Assembly: GCA_023131225.1 (NCBI GenBank)
Contig: JAGLZW010000010.1
Location: 1 to 64,000 of the forward strand
Source of the DNA: Candidatus Bathyarchaeota archaeon
GTDB lineage: Archaea; Thermoproteota; Bathyarchaeia; Bathyarchaeales; SOJC01
DNA: 64,000 nucleotides
Direction of reading: 5' to 3'
A program made the position numbers and the translations under genes. Of this stretch, positions 9,267 to 17,887 are shown one piece after another. The notes under the pieces were generated by a model. That model did not search any database. It was not told where the DNA came from and saw only the letters and a program-made list of their open reading frames with translations. Position 1 is the stretch's first letter. Every line of letters begins with the position of its first letter.

Positions 9267-9605
9267 GTGTTAAAGAAAATGGGCAGTACTTCAGAACGAG
9301 AATACAAAAAGAAAATGAACAAAATACAAGAAAAACTGAACAAACGAGCAAAAGACGTCCGCAACAACGTTAGCAAAATTGAAAAAATCAAACTAGATGC
9401 TCTCAAGAAAGCAGAAGAAATGAGACACTCTATAGACAAGGAAATAGACAAAATAGAAAGAGACATCGTAAAATCGAAAGATTTGGCACCAGAATCCAAA
9501 CAAAGATTACACTCAGAAATAGTTCTGCTAAAAAATAAAACTAAAGACAACTACGCCAAACTGAGAAGGAAAATCGCTGAACCCATAGTACCTATCGTGG
9601 CATAA
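9267..9605 (+). CDS. Small highly charged coiled-coil protein
   Basis: Protein of about 108-112 residues made almost entirely of Lys/Glu-rich helix with heptad-like spacing, for example KKKMNKIQEKLNKRAK and KAEEMRHSIDKEIDKIE. It ends in a short hydrophobic tail (EPIVPIVA). I do not recognise it. The start is uncertain: GTG at 9267 is only two nt from a GGAG, while ATG at 9279 is 14 nt away. The composition suggests a soluble filament-like or nucleic-acid-associated helper, but there is no direct evidence for a role. Confidence 0.55.
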   Translation: MLKKMGSTSEREYKKKMNKIQEKLNKRAKDVRNNVSKIEKIKLDALKKAEEMRHSIDKEIDKIERDIVKSKDLAPESKQRLHSEIVLLKNKTKDNYAKLRRKIAEPIVPIVA

Positions 9606-9938
9606 TATTGCCAAATATACCTTCATAAAACAATACTACAATTGCTGTACAAGACAAAACTGTGTCAAGAGGTTTTAGAGGATCTTATTTCGTCAAGTAG
9701 CTTATCCAAGCGTCTGGGTTTTGATATTTTACTTGCAAGTGGTTTTTCCAGAATGCCCTTGCCAAAGTAATGAAATCTTTCGATGATAACTTGTTGCTCA
9801 TATCTTGACACTGGATAAATAATACAATTTTTAGAATTTAAGTCAAGTTGTTGTTTTGCTAATATTACGAAAACTGAAATATGTTGGGGCCAGAACCCGA
9901 AAGCAACGAAATGAATAACAGAGAATTCTTATGGAAAA

Positions 9939-10164
9939 ATGTTTCATGAAGCCTTTATGTATCATTTGATAATTTCGCAGCACACCACCCCAAAGAAAGG
10001 ATGTCAGAGGTATTACGTCAATGAAGACAAACTTCTACAAATTCTAGGCAAGGAACACACTCCGTGCAATGCAGTTAGAGCATTCGAAACAGAACTCGAA
10101 GTTAACTGGTTTTGAATATGTCGTCAATTCTAAAGAATACAAACTCTTTAGAAAACGGAAGTAA
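9939..10164 (+). pseudogene. Decayed gene, recombinase-like tail
   Basis: The frame from ATG 9939 runs 58 codons (QRYYVNEDKLLQILGKEH) to a TGA at 10113. A one-base shift near 10105 continues as TGFEYVVNSKEYKLFRKRK and stops at 10164. That tail is closely similar to the one at 32775-32885 (AAGFEYVTDIDDLKLFRKR). From memory this type of ending is common in archaeal tyrosine recombinases. It is read as a frameshifted remnant; the protein family before the tail is not recognised. Confidence 0.4.
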
Positions 10165-10216
10165 GCCGTTACCCCTAATTGCGGAAAAGTTGATGTAATT
10201 CCTTTAATAGGAGAAA

Positions 10217-12298
10217 ATGTGTTCTACTACTGCTACAAGAAGGCCCACAACAATGTTAATTCATGAAGTAATCCTCGAAAACTTCATGTCCTACGAATAC
10301 GCCAGAATACCCCTTAAATCAGGCGTAAACGTGATTTGTGGGCCAAATGGCGCAGGAAAGTCATCCATACTCTTAGGCATCTCAATAGCATTAGGTCAAT
10401 CTTACACTGAACGCTCGAGAAAACTAAGCAACCTCATAAGATGGGGAAAAGATCAGGCACGAGTAACAATTGTCTTAGATAATTCTCTGAGAAAAGGCAA
10501 GCGCCCAGTTAAGAGATTTAACAAAGACCAAATCTTCCTAACTCGCGGATTAAGGCGTGATGGAAAGTATTGGTTTGAACTCGATAATCGTGCTGCAACA
10601 AAGAAAGAAGTTGAAAGACTGCTGGCGAAATTCAATGTAGAACCCGACAACCTCTTGATTATTATGCATCAAAACATGACTGAACAGTTTACAGTTCTCT
10701 CCCCTCAGGAAAAACTTGGAATAGTTGAAGCAGCTGTTGGCTTAGAACTTTACCGAAGAAACGTCTGGCAAGCAAGAAAAAAGTTAAGCCACATATTAAG
10801 CGAAGAAGAGTCGGTAAGCAAGCTCCTCGAATCGGCTGAACAAACGCTGAACTACTGGCGCGAACAATATGATCGCTACCAGCAAAAAAAACAACTGCAG
10901 ATAAAAAGGCGATTTCTTGAAAGGGAACTTGCATGGACAGAAGCCTTGAAAAAAGAGACGTCCATGGACGAACTGGAAAATCTGCTTAAAACAGAGGAAA
11001 GAGAACTCCAGCAAATCGAAAACAAAACAGAAACATTGCAGATTACACTTGACGAGCTGCAATTAAAGCTGGAACAATCAAAATCACAGTGGCAAAAACT
11101 CTTTCAGGAACGCCTATCAATAGAAACAGAAAAAGTGAAAAACGAAGCTTTCATTTCGTTAAGAACTCAAGCCCTAGAAGAAATGAGCCAACTATTGGAA
11201 AACAACTGCGAAAAAATAAGCGAATGCATAGCCATGGTTGAGCAGCTGGAAACATCAATCAGCACACAACAAAATCCAAACGACTACATGAAAAAACTTG
11301 CAGAGATAAAAATAATATACAAAAATCTTGAAAACATGTGGATCCAACAACATAGTCAAAAGAGCGAAAACCTGAAAGCACAAAAGGAAATCTACGATGA
11401 ACAGCTTGAAAAAACCGACAAACATCTTTTAGAAACACGAATGAAGACAGAATTTGCTACAAAAGAAATTGAACACCTCACTAACCAAATCATAGACTCG
11501 AAAATTGACGCTGCCCTATTAAACTACAGGAAACGAAACATCGAAAAACATCTTCAAAAACTTCGCAGAGAATTGAAAACCAAAACAAGGGAATATAAAG
11601 AAGCTGTAGAAAAAGCAAAAAAAACTGGTTCCAGAATAGCGTCAACAAAACATGTTAATGAAATTCTAGACGAAATTCGGTTGACTGATGGTTATCTTGT
11701 AGCCCTTGGAGACGTTTCAGAAGACATCGAACGCATGTATGAGTCCTACTCCAAACTCTACCTCGACCTAAAAGAAAAAGCACGAACAGTAGCAGAAAAC
11801 AGAGAAAAAACCTTGGAAGAAGTTAATACTCGAATGGAAGCATGGCACACAGTCATGCAAAATCTCCTTGACCACGTAGGTCTTCAGTACCAGAGAATTT
11901 TGTCGCAAGCTCAGGCTACAAGTGAGATTCATTTGATCAATGGGCATGATATAGAAGCCGCTGGGCTAGAAGTGCTTGTAGGCTTTAGAGGCGCCCAACC
12001 AGTCCCCTTAGATGCCTACACCCAGAGCGGAGGGGAAAGAAGCATGGCTACCATGAGCTTTCTCTTAGCTTTACAGCAGCATGTGCAATCTCCTTTCCGC
12101 GCAATTGACGAATATGACGTCCACATGGACCCGAAAAACCGTGAAACAATAGCTAATCTTCTCATAGAATCAGTCAAGGGCTTAAACTCGCAGTATTTAA
12201 TAATAACGCCAAGCCAAATCACCTTTGCAAAACAAGACATCCACATCATAACTGTGCAGAATGTTGAAGGCGCATCTAGAGTGAAAGAGGCTGTCTAG
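10217..12298 (+). CDS. Smc5/6-like SMC-family ATPase
   Basis: Protein of 693 residues with ABC-type ATPase ends and a long coiled coil. Walker A is GPNGAGKSS (about residues 42-50), the signature is QSGGERSMATMSFLLALQ, and Walker B is PFRAIDEYDVHMDPKNRE. The last two fit Smc5/Smc6 rather than Rad50 or condensin SMC: Smc5 has SGGERSVSTMLYLMALQ with FRVVDEINQGMDP, and Smc6 has FRCLDEFDVYMD. The segment HQNMTEQFTVLSPQEKL also resembles Smc5/6. At 693 residues it is short, and I cannot see a 150-residue hinge in the middle. Start is ATG 10217 or, more like relatives, ATG 10253 (MLIHEVILENFMSYE). The next gene begins on the base after its stop. Confidence 0.8.
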   Translation: MCSTTATRRPTTMLIHEVILENFMSYEYARIPLKSGVNVICGPNGAGKSSILLGISIALGQSYTERSRKLSNLIRWGKDQARVTIVLDNSLRKGKRPVKRFNKDQIFLTRGLRRDGKYWFELDNRAATKKEVERLLAKFNVEPDNLLIIMHQNMTEQFTVLSPQEKLGIVEAAVGLELYRRNVWQARKKLSHILSEEESVSKLLESAEQTLNYWREQYDRYQQKKQLQIKRRFLERELAWTEALKKETSMDELENLLKTEERELQQIENKTETLQITLDELQLKLEQSKSQWQKLFQERLSIETEKVKNEAFISLRTQALEEMSQLLENNCEKISECIAMVEQLETSISTQQNPNDYMKKLAEIKIIYKNLENMWIQQHSQKSENLKAQKEIYDEQLEKTDKHLLETRMKTEFATKEIEHLTNQIIDSKIDAALLNYRKRNIEKHLQKLRRELKTKTREYKEAVEKAKKTGSRIASTKHVNEILDEIRLTDGYLVALGDVSEDIERMYESYSKLYLDLKEKARTVAENREKTLEEVNTRMEAWHTVMQNLLDHVGLQYQRILSQAQATSEIHLINGHDIEAAGLEVLVGFRGAQPVPLDAYTQSGGERSMATMSFLLALQQHVQSPFRAIDEYDVHMDPKNRETIANLLIESVKGLNSQYLIITPSQITFAKQDIHIITVQNVEGASRVKEAV

Positions 12299-13117
12299 TT
12301 GTCAACAAAAAGGCAAAAGAAACGGCTGGGCAGAGAGCATCTTCAACGCATCATCGATTCATGCCGCTCAGTTGAAGAGAGGGGTCTAGACCCATTTCTA
12401 GTGGACGTGGACCACATACTTACAATCATCCACGAGTATTTTCCAGAATGGGAAAACCCAGAAGAACTCTGCCTAGACGCAGAGGCTATACACGAATTAG
12501 CCTCGGCCATTAAGCATCAAAGCGAATGGATTAAACACCGCTCAACATCACTTTACACAGACCCCTTCCTAATAGAAGAAAAGCTTCGAAAACTGTCAAA
12601 AGAAGAAATTGGCACAATATTCCTCAAAAGTTGGCATCCAATAGTGGAACTCGAACAAATTTCGCCCCACAGCCTAATGGAGGCAACCAAATACTGGCAA
12701 AATCTAATTCCACTTAACGAAAGATGGCAAGAAACAGCAGGGCTACAGGCAGAAACTGGAACCACAACACACGAAGAACTGCTGAAACAGCAGATCATAA
12801 CTGAAAAAGAGTTTTCCAAAGAACTGGAAATGTTCTGGCAAGAACTCAAACAAAGAACGATGAGTGAAGAGAAAATGGATTACTGGGATTTTATAGGCGC
12901 CAAAACCTATGAAGAAACAGTCAGACGTGCATACATGACAAGTTTTCTCGTTACATATGGTTACGCAACGCTGGAGGTAGACAGGTTAGAAGAAATGGTA
13001 TACATTAGGTCCTACAAAACTCCCATTCCTACAGTGGGCAATAAGCAGGCGATTTCTCTGCCTATCCCAGTAAGCGTTGAAGACTGGAAAAATTGGATGG
13101 AAGGTGTGAAAGATTGA
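12299..13117 (+). CDS. Putative kleisin-like subunit of the SMC operon
   Basis: Helical protein of 272 residues that starts with TTG immediately after the SMC stop (GAGG eight nt upstream). The N-terminal part (DPFLVDVDHILTIIHEYFPEW) and paired helices resemble the region in which kleisins such as ScpA or Nse4 bind the SMC neck. The middle is charged and probably flexible. The C-terminal part (YEETVRRAYMTSFLVTYG, then LEVDRLEEMVYIRSY) could form a small winged helix that touches the SMC cap. No single motif proves this; the call rests mainly on position between an SMC and a kite-like gene and on overall shape. Its stop overlaps the next start. Confidence 0.5.
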   Translation: MSTKRQKKRLGREHLQRIIDSCRSVEERGLDPFLVDVDHILTIIHEYFPEWENPEELCLDAEAIHELASAIKHQSEWIKHRSTSLYTDPFLIEEKLRKLSKEEIGTIFLKSWHPIVELEQISPHSLMEATKYWQNLIPLNERWQETAGLQAETGTTTHEELLKQQIITEKEFSKELEMFWQELKQRTMSEEKMDYWDFIGAKTYEETVRRAYMTSFLVTYGYATLEVDRLEEMVYIRSYKTPIPTVGNKQAISLPIPVSVEDWKNWMEGVKD

Positions 13118-13665
13118 AGAAGAAAACGTATTACGCCACCAAAGTAAAACAAGCTACTCACCTGCTTTTTTTTAAACGTCACAGAAAGCCCGGAGTAAAA
13201 GGCTGGGAGTTAAGGAAAAGATTAGGAGTAGGCTATCCAAAAATCATGGCTTTACTAAATAGCCATCTTGAAAATCTAGACCTGCAGGTGAAGACTGTTT
13301 TCGAAGAAACAAAGCCACCAGAGAAACCAACTAGGACGCAGTTGGATGGAGCACGATTTTACATAACTCTGCGCGGAGGGCTTACTCCAAAGGAGACAAA
13401 GATGATGGGGTGGCGCATTGATGACATAGCAGGCTTGGCTGTAACTATTTCCACAATAATATCGAAGAAAGGGAAGGCCTCCAGAGAGGAGGTGGAGCAG
13501 CTTCTACGGGATAAACTGCCAGGTTGGAGAGTTAATGCTAACATAGACCGTTATATGCGAGCAGGCTACGTAGACCAAGACGAGAAGGGACAGCTTTACC
13601 TAGATTGGCGGACTAGAGCAGAAATAGACGAGAAAACTTTGATAGATTTGCTAATTGCGAAATAA
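13114..13665 (+). CDS. Kite-type winged-helix protein (Nse1/Nse3/MAGE-like)
   Basis: Protein of 183 residues starting at TTG 13114, inside the stop of the previous gene (TTGA overlap), with AAGGTG seven nt upstream. An N-terminal winged helix (GVKGWELRKRLGVGYPKIM) is followed by a second unit with KGKASREEVEQLL and YMRAGYVDQDEKGQ. The end, LYLDWRTRAEIDEKTLIDLL, resembles the MAGE homology domain end (FLWGPRAxAE, then a helix), which Nse3 carries. Kite proteins bind kleisins in ScpAB, MukEF and Nse1/3/4 complexes. With its neighbours it completes the SMC, kleisin and kite set. The family call is by eye and needs structure comparison. Confidence 0.55.
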   Translation: MKKKTYYATKVKQATHLLFFKRHRKPGVKGWELRKRLGVGYPKIMALLNSHLENLDLQVKTVFEETKPPEKPTRTQLDGARFYITLRGGLTPKETKMMGWRIDDIAGLAVTISTIISKKGKASREEVEQLLRDKLPGWRVNANIDRYMRAGYVDQDEKGQLYLDWRTRAEIDEKTLIDLLIAK

Positions 13666-13735
13666 AGTTCTTCTACGCACAATTGAGTTCCATACTATAA
13701 AAAAATGTATAGGTGTTCCTAGAAACAAAGTAGGT

Positions 13736-14047
13736 TTATTGACGGAAAAGAAAGTTGATAGACTCAAAATCACTAATAAAAGTCAAACCTTTTGGAGTTG
13801 TTTTGTATACTCCATTATCGTTAACAATCATGCCACTTCTGTTTAGAAGCTCCAAATAAAGCTTTAGTTGAGAATGGCTCAGCCTTGCTTTATACATTAT
13901 ATGTGTTTTCTTCTCGCCTTCCATAGCAGTCTTCAGAATCTCCGCGATTATATCGTGACGATCTCTTCTAAGCGACAGTTCAAGTGGTCTCGCTCCAAAA
14001 TTTTCTGAAATTAAAGCTTCGTTTTTTCCTCGAAGTTCTTCGACGAT
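13736..14047 (-). CDS. Winged-helix regulator with apparent ATC start
   Basis: Archaeal winged-helix protein of about 103 residues. The core RHDIIAEILKTA, KTHIMYKARLSHSQLKLYLELL and GVYKTTPKGLTFI follows the usual order helix, recognition helix and wing. The only ATG (13924) would remove the first helix, so translation must start upstream. In frame, no ATG/GTG/TTG lies between the stop and the domain, but an ATC at 14045-14047 follows GGAGG with an 8-nt spacer. I therefore place the start there. The alternative is a base-call error in the start codon. It reads convergently to the Smc5/6-like operon. Confidence 0.65.
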   Translation of the reverse strand: MVEELRGKNEALISENFGARPLELSLRRDRHDIIAEILKTAMEGEKKTHIMYKARLSHSQLKLYLELLNRSGMIVNDNGVYKTTPKGLTFISDFESINFLFRQ

Positions 14048-14180
14048 GGAGACAACCTCCTTTCTCTACCACAATTCAGTTTAATGTTCCCAAAAAAAAA
14101 ATCCGCCGAGTGTGTAATAAGGCTTCGTGTCAACTAGTCAAGGTCATCCGTTGAACTGACTATAACTTACGAATTTCCTA

Positions 14181-14195
14181 TGTATTATTAATACA
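14181..14195. promoter_or_regulatory. Perfect 15-nt AT-rich palindrome
   Basis: TGTATTATTAATACA has seven-base arms around a single T. It lies about 135 nt upstream of the winged-helix gene (minus strand), in a gap with no coding sequence. Its size fits an operator for a dimeric winged-helix protein and it also contains a TATA-like core. The function is inferred. Confidence 0.4.
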
Positions 14196-14270
14196 TACAT
14201 GAAAGTGCGAAAGCAGCTACGATTCTTCCAGAAATGACATCAATAGGAACGCACACTGCGTTAGATTGAG

Positions 14271-14346
14271 CCTAGCAATCCTGTCTTATATGCGCGTACA
14301 GGAATAGAAACAAGAACTTAAAATCCCAAACCAAAGGATTGCTAGG
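14271..14346. repeat. 11-bp inverted repeat with nested hairpin
   Basis: CCTAGCAATCC at 14271-14281 is exactly complementary to GGATTGCTAGG at 14336-14346; inside it, CCTGT and ACAGG form a second stem. The right arm overlaps the stop of the membrane-protein gene on the minus strand. It could act as a 3' end structure for that transcript or be a remnant of a small mobile element. Confidence 0.45.
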
Positions 14347-14641
14347 AGAAGAATCCTTCGATGAGTCTCAGCAATTGATATCCAAATAATATTGCAACAA
14401 AATAAGTTGGCCACAACATTATTGGCCAATTTCCAGGGATGTAATGCCAAAGATTCAATGATACAGCGAAGATTTCCATGAGTAATAAAGTAAACAAACC
14501 AGCTAAAGCCAAAACGAGCTGCTCTTTGACCTCCTTTCTACCTTTAGAACTTTTTCTAAAAATCAATAGAATTAACCATGACAATAGGAAAGCAGAGAAC
14601 AACACGTACCAATTTTGATTAAACTGCAGGACGATATCCAT
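14342..14641 (-). CDS. Small integral membrane protein
   Basis: Protein of 99 residues with three hydrophobic segments: residues 12-30, 42-62 and 73-92. The polar stretch LWHYIPGNWPIMLWP lies between helices two and three, and a short basic loop (RKSSKGRKE) follows the first. I do not recognise the family. The start is ATG 14641; an overlapping longer reading upstream has no support. It sits downstream of the truncated Lhr gene on the same strand, 190 nt away. Confidence 0.55.
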   Translation of the reverse strand: MDIVLQFNQNWYVLFSAFLLSWLILLIFRKSSKGRKEVKEQLVLALAGLFTLLLMEIFAVSLNLWHYIPGNWPIMLWPTYFVAILFGYQLLRLIEGFFS

Positions 14642-14828
14642 GCAAATGAACGTATCTTATTTGCCTTAAAAACATATGCACGCACACGCCATTTTAAAAG
14701 GAAATTGCATATGTTTAAACTTGCAAGAAACTGTGCAACCGAAAACAACTGCTCAAAATTCAATTTACCAAACTAAACATACCTTTTCTAATTGCATGGA
14801 TTTTAGCACACAAAGGAAAAAGGGAAGG

Positions 14829-15845
14829 TTACCGATTCTTCTTTTCCGCCCAAAACGGTTTAGTCCGTAAATACTGGATTTTCGCCTTCAGAAGGTCCAT
14901 GTAAAATTCGTCTTCAATTCGCATTCTCGCCTCTCTGGACAATGAACCATGATGCACCGCAATATCATCTGTAAGCAAACTAAACCTATGTCCTAACATT
15001 TCAGCGTTGGTTCGACTGTTTACGAAGATAAGTGTCGATGAATGTTTTCTAACTAGGTCAAGCATATGTCTAATTCTTGCAGCGGCTTCAGGTGCGGTTC
15101 TCAATTTCTGAGCAGAATCATAATCTACATCTGTAGGAGTTGGGTATTCAACAGTGTATATATAGCCTTTAGGTAGCGAAATGCCAAGAACCTTAATAGG
15201 TCTGCCAGTGCCTGCGACGAATTTAGCAGCTTTTTCAGGACTTTCTACAGTTGCTGACAAGCCTATCCGCTGAAAATTCCTTCCAGCGAGCTCAGCAAGT
15301 CTTTCAAGACCTACCGAAAGTTGTGTTCCATGCTTACTTGTTGCTAGCTCGTGTACCTCATCAATTATTATGCAACGTATATGGCTAAGATGTTTTTGCA
15401 TTCGTGAACCAGGTAATATCGCTTGAAGAGTTTCAGGAGTGGTAACCTGAATGTCTGGTGGCTGAATTGCTTGTTTTCTTCGAATTTTGGTTTCGGTGTC
15501 GCCGTGGCGAACTTGTACGGAAAGGTTGAGTTTTAATGCCCAATAAGACAAGCGTTTTATCATGTCACGATTTAGGGCACGAAGGGGAGTAATGTAGAGA
15601 ACTGAAATTCCCTGTCTTTTTGGCTGTTCGAGAATTTTTGAGAATAAGGGAAGAAGAACAGCTTCTGTTTTGCCACTTCCAGTTGGTGCGACTAGGAGGA
15701 TATTTTTACCTTTCAAAACAAAGGGAATAGCTTTGACCTGCGGTTCTGTGGGTTCAGAAAGCCCTAGCTTTTCTAAAATATCTTGAATAGGCTTGGCTAG
15801 CAGTTTGAAAACTTGAGCTTCTTCCTTCAAACTAAAACCTAACAC
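14829..15845 (-). pseudogene. lhr: Truncated Lhr-type DEAD/DEAH helicase
   Basis: The 338-residue product has the start of an Lhr superfamily-2 helicase: motif I APTGSGKTE near residue 53, TPLRALNRDM (Ia), TTPETLQAIL (Ib), motif II DEVH, motif III GLSATV and the Lhr-like HHGSLSREARMRIEDEF of motif IV. The family similarity then ends, and the frame closes 19 residues later. Motifs V and VI and the roughly 500-residue C-terminal Lhr region are absent, and I find no trace of them in the following 190 nt. The gene therefore looks cut by a deletion. An ATPase without the second half of RecA2 is unlikely to unwind DNA. Confidence 0.82.
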
Positions 15846-15958
15846 TAAAAATTAACATACTTGTTCATAATCTTTTGGCAAGGTAAAAGCTGTTTAAATA
15901 GCGAGTCTCTAAGATAAGTTGGAGAAGGAAAATCTCCAAGTTACGGTCTGAGTTGCGT

Positions 15959-16177
15959 TTAAGGTTCCGAAGGAGCAGTTACATAAGCCCAAACCGTTAC
16001 TAATATAACTGTCAGAAAAGCGCCGGCAAATCCTGAAAGAACCCATTCCAATCCTATATTTGGAAAGACCAGCATAGTAAGCCATGGAATAGCGTATTTT
16101 GCTGTGAAGTTAGCGACAATTCCTGCAACGAAGCCTAGTAACCCGAACATGGCAAATACTCTTATTCTATCACCCAC
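15959..16177 (-). CDS. Small two-helix membrane protein
   Basis: Protein of about 72 residues with two hydrophobic helices (FGLLGFVAGIVANF and GAFLTVILVTVWAYV) joined by a loop with proline and tryptophan. I chose the GTG at 16177 because GGTGA lies just upstream; a longer frame to 16300 adds a stretch with no support. The pattern resembles small phage-holin-like or DUF membrane proteins found in many archaea, but I cannot name a family. It is divergent from the Cdv cluster, so the gap to 16411 holds the cluster promoter. Confidence 0.55.
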   Translation of the reverse strand: MGDRIRVFAMFGLLGFVAGIVANFTAKYAIPWLTMLVFPNIGLEWVLSGFAGAFLTVILVTVWAYVTAPSEP

Positions 16178-16410
16178 ATTAATCACCTTGATTAGACATA
16201 CTACGAGAAAGCTCCTTTTTAGATTGACTGACACAAAACTGTCTATAATGGCGAACAAACCGTGCTTCTCTGTTAATGTGGAATTTAAAGCCCAAAACAC
16301 TTTTGAAATAGCCTATGCTGCCACATATATACCTAGGTGTTTAGTGCATAATAACAATGTAATAATACACTTTTAACACTCTTCTTGTCCTTAAGGAGGT
16401 AAATTAAATT

Positions 16411-17067
16411 ATGTCAGAAAGATTTGCTAAACGATGGGAAGAAGCCCCAAATCAGCAACCATTCACAACTAAGATTAAGGAATCTTTGAAACCACCAGGT
16501 CCTCTGAAACCGCGACTTGACACGGCGATCAGACGCATCGAACTTCAAGTTCAAAGGCTTGACCAAGCAGGCGAACGCTTCTCAGAACGAGACAAGAAAA
16601 TCTTCGCCAGAATAGTTGACGCCTACACAAAACATGACATGGCACGTGCAAACGTTTTCGCAAACGAGCTTGCTGAAATACGAAAGATGGAAGAAATGAT
16701 AATGCATGGAAGGCTTGCCTTAGAGCAGATTGTGCTAAGGTTAAGAACAGTTTCTGAACTCGGCGACATTGTAACAACACTTGCTCCTGCAGTTGGAGTA
16801 TTACGCAGTGTGAAGAGTGGCATGTCAGCGATATTTCCTGAAGCCGAAAGAGAGTTAGGACAAATAGGAAACATGTTGAACGGCATAATGATTGATGCTG
16901 GTCAAAGCAGCGGATTGACAATCAACTTTGAATCGGCGAATGAAGACGCTCAGAAAATCCTTGCGGAAGCATCCTCAGTAGCAGAGCAAAAAATCAAAGA
17001 GAAATTCCCAGAGCTACCTGCAGCAATCGCCCAAGTTGGAGAAAAGTCTTCCACCAATACAGCTTAG
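16411..17067 (+). CDS. cdvB1: ESCRT-III-like protein (CdvB paralogue without winged helix)
   Basis: ESCRT-III/Snf7-type helical protein of 218 residues that should assemble into filaments at the division site. The basic first helices (RLDTAIRRIELQVQRLDQ, ERDKKIFARIVDAY) and the ANVFANELAEIRKMEEMI helix pair are the typical CdvB core. The C-terminus carries a longer helix and an ELPAA stretch but no winged-helix domain, as in the CdvB1/B2/B3 paralogues of Sulfolobales. A strong GGAGG lies ten nt before the ATG. It is the first gene of the cluster cdvB1, cdvA, cdvB, cdvC, with 25 nt to cdvA. Confidence 0.88.
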   Translation: MSERFAKRWEEAPNQQPFTTKIKESLKPPGPLKPRLDTAIRRIELQVQRLDQAGERFSERDKKIFARIVDAYTKHDMARANVFANELAEIRKMEEMIMHGRLALEQIVLRLRTVSELGDIVTTLAPAVGVLRSVKSGMSAIFPEAERELGQIGNMLNGIMIDAGQSSGLTINFESANEDAQKILAEASSVAEQKIKEKFPELPAAIAQVGEKSSTNTA

Positions 17068-17092
17068 ACACACAGGGAACAGGTGATTCACT

Positions 17093-17857
17093 ATGTCTGA
17101 ATCGACATCCAACCTTTTTACCTATCTCGGCAAGCCGGTAAAAGACGAATACGGCCACATCATCGGCACAATGGCATCATTCCTGGTTACTCCAGGAGGA
17201 AGAATAAACGGAGTATTCATAGAACACGGGGACGGTGACATCAAACAATATTCAAGCGACCAAATAAAGACAGAGAACGATGAAGTTGTACTATTTGCGC
17301 CACTTAAAATGAAAGCCAACAATTTCTGCAACCAAATCCCGCTTCTTTGGCGGAAAACCCAAGCCATAAAGGACTTGAACGAAAAGAAGAAGATTCCTGA
17401 AGACATGTACAGCGACTTGTACTCCAGCTTTGAAGGTGCGTTGAACCAGTTAAAAACAGAAGCAGAAGACACAATTGCAGGCGTTGAGAAAGAAATCCAA
17501 GATTGCACTCAACGAGTCAAAGAACTCAATTCAGCCCTAATTAATCTGGAAATCGAACGAGAGATAGAACAAATCGATGAAGAATCCTACCAAACTGCTA
17601 TAGAGATGGTGAAAGCAGGACTCAAACGAATTAACGCAGAGAAGAACGACTTTGAAACACTAAAAGGTAAATTATCCAATATGCTTCTAGGCGAAACACA
17701 AAAAGAAACTCTCGAAGAAAAGATCGAAGAAACACTTCCTGTGCCAAGCAGCGAATCCTTAGACACTTCGCTTCCAGAACCACCCGAATCCCCCGAACCT
17801 TCTGGGGAATCCCCCGTCGTAGTGTATGTGAAAAACGTCGACCAACCAAGTCCTTAA
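17093..17857 (+). CDS. cdvA: CdvA-like PRC-barrel/coiled-coil division protein
   Basis: Protein of 254 residues. The N-terminal PRC barrel (about 8-75: YLGKPVKDEYGHIIGTM, then GGRINGVFIE) is followed by a coiled coil (about 105-200) and an acidic, proline-rich linker. It ends with SPVVVYVKNVD, a short beta-like tail. CdvA of Sulfolobus has the same order and uses a C-terminal peptide to bind the winged helix of CdvB, so this tail is the likely counterpart (inference). CdvA recruits ESCRT-III to the membrane at mid-cell. SD GGTGAT lies six nt before the ATG. The next gene follows in the same frame after the stop. Confidence 0.85.
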   Translation: MSESTSNLFTYLGKPVKDEYGHIIGTMASFLVTPGGRINGVFIEHGDGDIKQYSSDQIKTENDEVVLFAPLKMKANNFCNQIPLLWRKTQAIKDLNEKKKIPEDMYSDLYSSFEGALNQLKTEAEDTIAGVEKEIQDCTQRVKELNSALINLEIEREIEQIDEESYQTAIEMVKAGLKRINAEKNDFETLKGKLSNMLLGETQKETLEEKIEETLPVPSSESLDTSLPEPPESPEPSGESPVVVYVKNVDQPSP

Positions 17858-17887
17858 ACACGAAAAGGCGGGCGGAGGGACAGAACT

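Noticed and set aside
9685-9801. 38-residue minus-strand frame (FITLARAFWKNHLQVKYQ)
   Set aside because: It has an ATG but no ribosome binding site and no neighbour that makes sense of it; may be part of the decayed region.
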